From Cylindrodendrum hubeiense (taxonomy: Eukaryota; Ascomycota; Sordariomycetes; Hypocreales; Nectriaceae), in contig JAANBB010000714.1 in the NCBI GenBank assembly GCA_014621425.1, forward strand, positions 1 to 13,533: a stretch of DNA of 13,533 bases. The letters run 5' to 3'. Shown here piece after piece: positions 9,336 through 13,533 of this stretch. Positions within the stretch are counted from its first letter, which is position 1. The number at the start of each line of letters is the position of its first letter. Below the pieces are notes generated by a model that saw only the letters and a list, made by a program, of their open reading frames with translations, was not told the origin of the DNA and did no database searches. The translations under genes and the position numbers were made by a program.

Positions 9336-11000
9336 TTAGGAAAGGATTTCCAACTCGACCCCAGCAGAAAACTGGTCCTTGTATGCGGCCCACAGCTTCT
9401 CTATCTCCTGGACGTATTTCTCATGAAGCAAATCGATTTCCTCTTGCTCCGGCTGCGGGCCATGTGCCCTGTCCACTCGGATTGGCTTCCCAACCACAAT
9501 GTTGACTGGTCGTCGGTATGGCATAAAGCCGACGTCATAGTTCATGACGCCGCGGCCATGGAGCGCGGGTACGGTAAACTTGAAGACCCTGAGTACAATC
9601 ATTTGCAGCTGGTGCACAATGGGGTGCGTCTTGGGGCTTAGTTGGTCATACAGGTCATTCTCCCCGAATCCAATGACCGGCACAAGGTCTGCTCCAGTGC
9701 GAAGTGCCATCTTGATGAAGCCCTTGCGGGCCTTAAGAATCAGTCGCAGCATCCCTGGTTGAGCCTCGAGCGACTCTCGAGCGCCTCCAACAACGATGGT
9801 GACGGCACGACCCTGGCCATCGTTTTGGGGGCCGCCCTTGTTCAGGATATTCCAGATGGATTCCTTCGACACAGACTGAAGACCAAGGAACAGAATCCAG
9901 TCTCGATTAAATGGGAGGCGGAAGTTAGAGTCGAGTGTAAGCAACGTGTTGGTGATGCCGGGGAACAAGTCCGCGAACCCGAGAGCGTTCGTGACGAAGG
10001 CAGCAAAGGCACCGTGAGAGATGATGCCATGGGGATGGTATCCGAAGATATACTTTCTTGTTGGGTCAAGGTCGTACGTCTTGTGCAGCTTCATGGGGAA
10101 ATACCCGACAAAGAGCTTCCATAGCGGCAGGTTGCGCATGTACTCGGACCGGTAAGACAGCTTCCCGTTGGTTGCCGCGGTGGAGAGGGTAAGGTGAATG
10201 AGATATGGCACCAGAATTGGCCATGTCAAAGGGTTGGCGCATATCAACCAAAAGATGGACACGAAGAGCCCAATGCACATGCAGTGGAACAGCACGGCGC
10301 CCGTCTGTAGTCGACGGACCATGGGAACGCGCAAGGGGGCAAAGTGAATGCCTCCAGCCCGCCAGCCCTCCCGCTCGCGCCTGATCTCATCGAGAGTGGG
10401 CAGCTTAGGATACGTGTGGTTGTCGTACTCAATCACAACTCCATCCGCTTGTTTTCCGGCAGCGGCGGACGCGTATGTCTTTGGCGCGCCATTGGAGGAG
10501 GGGGGCGCCGAGCCATTGGTTTCACCGTTGACCATGGGAGGAGTGTTCGTCTGGGCTTTGAGTTCTGTAGGCTTCGGGGTTTCTTGGGCATCCTGTTCGT
10601 GCATGTTAGCTAGGAGTTTCCGAAAGGGGTGCGGATACGCCTACGGAGGCAGCATTGACATGTGAAGAAGGCTCCTCTGGTGGGGACTGGTCCGTCTCGG
10701 GGTTCTCAACAGCCACCACCTTCTCATTCGATTCGGCTAGACGAGGTCCTATAGCTTCGTTAGCACTAGATTATTATGCTGAAAAGGATTCCCTAATAGA
10801 GATTTCATGTTGGCTGACGAGGGCTCGCCCCTGGGTGCCATCTAGGAGCTCGCGCGACGTCATTACAACATGATGACACGATCCGGCCAAGCCGATGCGC
10901 CGAGCAACGCGACCGCTCGACCAGGCATCGCGACAGAAATCAAGACTCTAGACTCACCATCCTCTGCCTGAATACCAGGCTCAGGCTCAGCGCTTGTCAT
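9336..11000 (-). CDS. DGA1: Diacylglycerol O-acyltransferase of the DGAT2 family, three exons
   Basis: Transfers an acyl chain from acyl-CoA to diacylglycerol, making triacylglycerol at the ER and lipid droplets. Minus-strand exons 11000-10958, 10748-10645 and 10592-9336 join in phase to 467 residues. The first 130 or so are polar and disordered (starting MTSAEPEPGIQAED). Two hydrophobic segments at about 148-166 and 171-187 fit the DGAT2 membrane hairpin. The signature follows: FGYHPHGIISHGAF with HPHG at 235-238, LDSNFRLPFNRDW, TIVVGGARESL, RKGFIKMAL (about 338-346) and the late VVGKPI. Intron 1 (10749-10957, 209 nt) has donor GTGAGT and branch GCTAACG; intron 2 (10593-10644, 52 nt) has donor GTAGGC and branch GCTAACA. 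A start at ATG 10604, inside intron 2, would give a 422-residue form, but the upstream exons join cleanly. The family is clear; the exact substrate (diacylglycerol versus monoacylglycerol or wax-type) is inferred. Confidence 0.92.
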
Positions 11001-11476
11001 GTCGTCGTTGTGTGCAAAGCTGTCGTCCTTCTGGAGGGGTCAAAGTGAGAGTGTGGTGCGGGCAGCGTGGAGAGGGCCAAGGACAGTGGTGGACGAGTAG
11101 CTAGGGCACAGCCACGGTTCGAAAAAGCATTGGATGACATGCAGCAAAAGGGGAATTCAGGATGTAGGACGAGCGTGCATGATACGGGCATTAGGCGCCA
11201 TAACCACGACACGAATACTGCAGCTTTGACACCAAGATCAAGGGATGGTGGGTCGGTTTCATGCCCAGTTCGAGGAGAGGCCGAGAGGAAACCGACGAAA
11301 TGGCCCGCTGCCGCCGCGATGACGTCGCGCGCGCCTGCGCCTCGACACGTGAAGTCGGAGAAGCTCTCCAACTCATCGTCACATGGTCCGTGCGCCACCC
11401 CCAAAGCCTCGGCAGCTGTTTGCTTGGATACACGTCTTGACTACCTAGCGAGAGAGAGAGAAAAAAAGAAAAACGA
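11001..11476 (-). promoter_or_regulatory. Putative DGAT2 leader and proximal promoter
   Basis: On the minus strand a pyrimidine tract (11450-11473, CT repeats and T-runs) resembles fungal core promoters and would set a leader of about 430 nt. Within it are a palindromic E-box CACGTG (11346-11351), a CRE-like TGACGTC site (11320-11326) and upstream start codons at 11384 and 11376. No transcription start is proven; site matches are short and could be coincidental. Confidence 0.4.
11191..11376 (-). other. Upstream ORF (61 codons) in the putative DGAT2 leader
   Basis: It begins at ATG 11376 (MSWRASPTSRVEAQ) and ends in TAA at 11191, 190 nt before the DGAT2 start. Eight bases upstream of it is an ATG followed immediately by TGA (11384-11379). 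The peptide is Arg/Ser-rich with no recognisable domain. If the leader begins in the pyrimidine tract near 11450, scanning ribosomes would meet both ATGs first. It could instead lie outside the mRNA or be spliced away. Confidence 0.35.
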
Positions 11477-11986
11477 CTGTGCGACTGTCGCTAACGAGGT
11501 GTTCGGGTTGATAGGCCATAAAACGCCGCATGTATCATCTGCAGTATGCAGGGTTCTCAAAAGAGCATGCATCCCTAATTAATGGTTCAAGCTATGCGCC
11601 CCTAACCCCTAAGTACAGTAAAGTCGCACGTCAAATCACAAGCTCCTTCTCCCACAGCTTGCTGCTTGCTACTCGCTGCTTGCTACTCATTACACTCGCC
11701 GAGTCCAGCAAACCAAATGTGGAATTCCCCTACCCCTTCTGCCGGATGCTGCCACGAGGCATACTATCTGAAGAAGCAAGTGTTTGTAATGTACAGCACA
11801 ATACGTGGTGCCAATTCATAAAAATCCCGCGGCCATCTTTTAGGTGGAGGTCCCTACCATCCACAACCAAATTCCCGAGGTCCCAAACGCCTTCCATCAG
11901 CACCATGCCAATTCCAGTTTTCAACACAACGAAAGGGCGTCCCAGTATGCTCATAACAAGACGAAAAATGTATCAGGTCCCCTCCA
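11477..11986. other. Intergenic: zinc-finger gene 3' region and DGAT2 distal upstream
   Basis: No gene is supported. A short imperfect direct repeat of TTGCTGCTTGCTACTCGCTGC type lies near 11658-11690, and CCCCTAACCCCTAAG at 11599-11613. The region nearest 11986 should contain the 3' UTR of the minus-strand zinc-finger gene. I see no clear AATAAA. Confidence 0.45.
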
Positions 11987-13533
11987 TCACGCTCTGGCGG
12001 CCGCCTCCTGGTTCTCAATCTGCTGCTTCAGGCCCGTAACCTCGTGGTCCAGCGATACAACCTTGTCTGACAGTGACTTGACCTTCTCTTCCAACGTCTG
12101 TATATACGCCCATACGCTGGGGTCGCTCTGCGCAAACATGTTGCCGCTTTCGCCGCTCGCCTGCGCTCCACTCCCGCTTCGTGCATGCGAGAATCCTGAA
12201 GAGCTTGGTGCCGCAAAGCCAGGGTGCGAAAGCCCAGGGAGCTTGGGCCGAGGCTGTCCGCTATGCGGCGATTGCAAGTCCGATGCCCGTCGACCGTACT
12301 GTTGCTGGAGCTGCTGTGATAGACTTGGCGACCGTTGCCGGGCAATGTTGGTCGAGTCGTGGCCCTGCACACCGGGACTCAGTGGTTTGGGGCTCTCCGT
12401 CATGCCCGGTTGGGTGTACATGGCAGCAGTAGCCGCAGCGACCGGCATAGAAGAAATGCTCGTGCTGGGAGTATGGCTGCTGCCCAGGCTGTTGGTCACA
12501 CTGGGTGATGCGTTGGAGCTTGCCTGGCTCTGGTTTACGTTTGGAGGGTACAATCCACTGGTACCAGGTCGAGCACCTGCTGGTGGATACGTTCGAGAAT
12601 GGGCAGCATACGCATCTGTCGGCGTTCCAGCGACGTGTTGAGGGTTGATGCTGGGCAGACTTTGCCGCCGCAGTTCGTCCTCTTCTCCGTCGTAGGGAAG
12701 TCCGGACATGGCGGAATCGTCTGCATCGACCATGCTGCCGTCCAACTCATCGCCATCAGCGAAACTGCCCATGCTTGACCGTCGCCCCGCACATCCACCG
12801 GCTCCCTTGCTATGACGGGCCAAAGCATCACCGCGGGCAAATTTGCGATCGCACTTTGGACACACGTGGGGCTTCTCGCCAGTGTGCAGTTTGCCGTGGC
12901 GCTTCAGATCGTGAAGTCGGCGGAAGCGCATCTGACAGTCCGTGCAGACATAAGGCTTCTCCTGGCTGTGAGTCAAGAGATGGCTCTTGAGATTATGATG
13001 ACGCGTAAATTCGGTGTTACAGTATGGACACTTGTGCTTCTTTGACCCAGATCCTGGTGGAGATGTTTGGCCCTGCGAGGGCATAGGGAAGCTCATTCCA
13101 CGAACTGGAGGCTCTGGTAGATTGCCACTCGACTGAAGGGATCCTGGGTACGACAATGATCCTGGCTGGGGTCTCTCCTCCTGGCCGACAACTTGCTGCG
13201 AAGTCTGTTGGGGATCGACCTTGGTGTCAATATCCATTGGGGTCGGGCTCTCTGTGACGGAAACTCCGACGACGCTGGTTGCGCTTTGAGGACTCGTCTC
13301 GCCGCGCTCGACAATCTGGGCCGCCGCGGTTTGCGCCATGGATACGGGATTCGGCGTCTTGGGAGATGGCTCCATGGTTGCGGTAGGGGCTGCCTGGGGC
13401 ACATCCACCGGGCGACTCATGGCTTGAATCGCTCCCGACATGAGTGACGCAAGAGCCTTGTGGCTGGGGTTTTCGCTAGTTGGAGGAGGGTTTTGGACCG
13501 GGATATCTTCGTCGTCGATGTAGCCGTCGCGTC
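11987..13533 (-). CDS. C2H2 zinc-finger transcription factor, N-terminus cut by the window edge
   Basis: Probable nuclear DNA-binding regulator; target genes unknown. The minus-strand frame is open from the stop at 11987 to the right edge with no intron signal. The nearest Met codon is 13441, but upstream codons read as plausible protein (DGYIDDEDIPVQNPPPTS), so the true start lies beyond the window. Counting from 13441, three tandem fingers span 138-217 (about 12791-13030): CPYCNTEFTRHHNLKSHLLTH, then a standard C2H2 finger (CTDC...HGKLH) and a third that ends H-x6-C rather than H-x3-H (ARHSKGAGGC). TGEK-type linkers join them, and a GRRSS tail follows. The rest is Ser/Pro/Gln-rich and disordered, with a short Gln run (SQQLQQQYG). 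The last 40 residues (WAYIQTLEEKVKSLSDKVVS onward) form a heptad-like coiled coil, suggesting dimerisation. I recognise the finger class from filamentous fungi but cannot assign a reliable symbol. Confidence 0.88.
   Translation of the reverse strand, partial: RDGYIDDEDIPVQNPPPTSENPSHKALASLMSGAIQAMSRPVDVPQAAPTATMEPSPKTPNPVSMAQTAAAQIVERGETSPQSATSVVGVSVTESPTPMDIDTKVDPQQTSQQVVGQEERPQPGSLSYPGSLQSSGNLPEPPVRGMSFPMPSQGQTSPPGSGSKKHKCPYCNTEFTRHHNLKSHLLTHSQEKPYVCTDCQMRFRRLHDLKRHGKLHTGEKPHVCPKCDRKFARGDALARHSKGAGGCAGRRSSMGSFADGDELDGSMVDADDSAMSGLPYDGEEDELRRQSLPSINPQHVAGTPTDAYAAHSRTYPPAGARPGTSGLYPPNVNQSQASSNASPSVTNSLGSSHTPSTSISSMPVAAATAAMYTQPGMTESPKPLSPGVQGHDSTNIARQRSPSLSQQLQQQYGRRASDLQSPHSGQPRPKLPGLSHPGFAAPSSSGFSHARSGSGAQASGESGNMFAQSDPSVWAYIQTLEEKVKSLSDKVVSLDHEVTGLKQQIENQEAAARA

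Noticed and set aside
10997..11404. 135-codon minus-strand frame whose TGA overlaps the DGAT2 ATG (ATGA)
   Set aside because: It starts only from TTG, not ATG, in its frame at the 5' end, has a low-complexity product, and coupled overlap is a bacterial rather than fungal arrangement.
11599..11613. CCCCTAACCCCTAAG as interstitial telomere repeat
   Set aside because: Only two imperfect units; too short to distinguish from chance.

Overview
The window reads as ordinary nuclear core genome of a filamentous ascomycete (Pezizomycotina, most likely Sordariomycetes). Short introns of about 50-90 nt carry GT...AG ends and CTAAC-type branch points, start codons sit in fungal contexts such as CAAAATGG, promoters are pyrimidine-rich, and every recognisable protein is fungal. 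I see no transposon, tRNA, rRNA, CRISPR array or prokaryote-like operon. The taxon is an inference from protein and intron style, not from a marker search.

Layout. Bases 1-1280 are the long upstream region and leader of an enolase gene (+, CDS 1281-2820, five exons). They hold four short tandem or direct repeat blocks, a TATA-like site in pyrimidine-rich DNA, and a likely leader intron at 862-1242. Next is a BUB1/Mad3-type spindle-checkpoint kinase (+, 3342-7028), whose two introns are both multiples of three and therefore hidden inside one open frame. Three genes follow on the minus strand: a class II AP endonuclease of the endonuclease IV/Apn1 family (7321-8782, three exons), a DGAT2-family acyltransferase (9336-11000, three exons, the first two tiny), and a C2H2 zinc-finger protein (11987 to the right edge), which is cut at its N-terminal end.

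The genes do not form a pathway: central glycolysis, mitotic checkpoint, base-excision repair, triacylglycerol synthesis and transcriptional control lie side by side. BUB1 and APN1 converge with 292 bp between their stops.

The most rewarding item is the checkpoint kinase. It combines an N-terminal KEN box, a TPR-like Mad3/BUB1 region, an ABBA-KEN-ABBA cassette, a Bub3-binding GLEBS-like motif, a Mad1-binding CD1-like motif and an apparently active kinase domain. This is the layout expected of an unduplicated 'MadBub' protein doing both the Mad3 and the Bub1 job. Secondary points are a triple tandem NAG acceptor in enolase, a possible mitochondrial-type N-terminal extension of Apn1 through an in-frame upstream intron, and upstream ORFs in the DGAT2 leader. 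I found no convincing wholly undescribed system.
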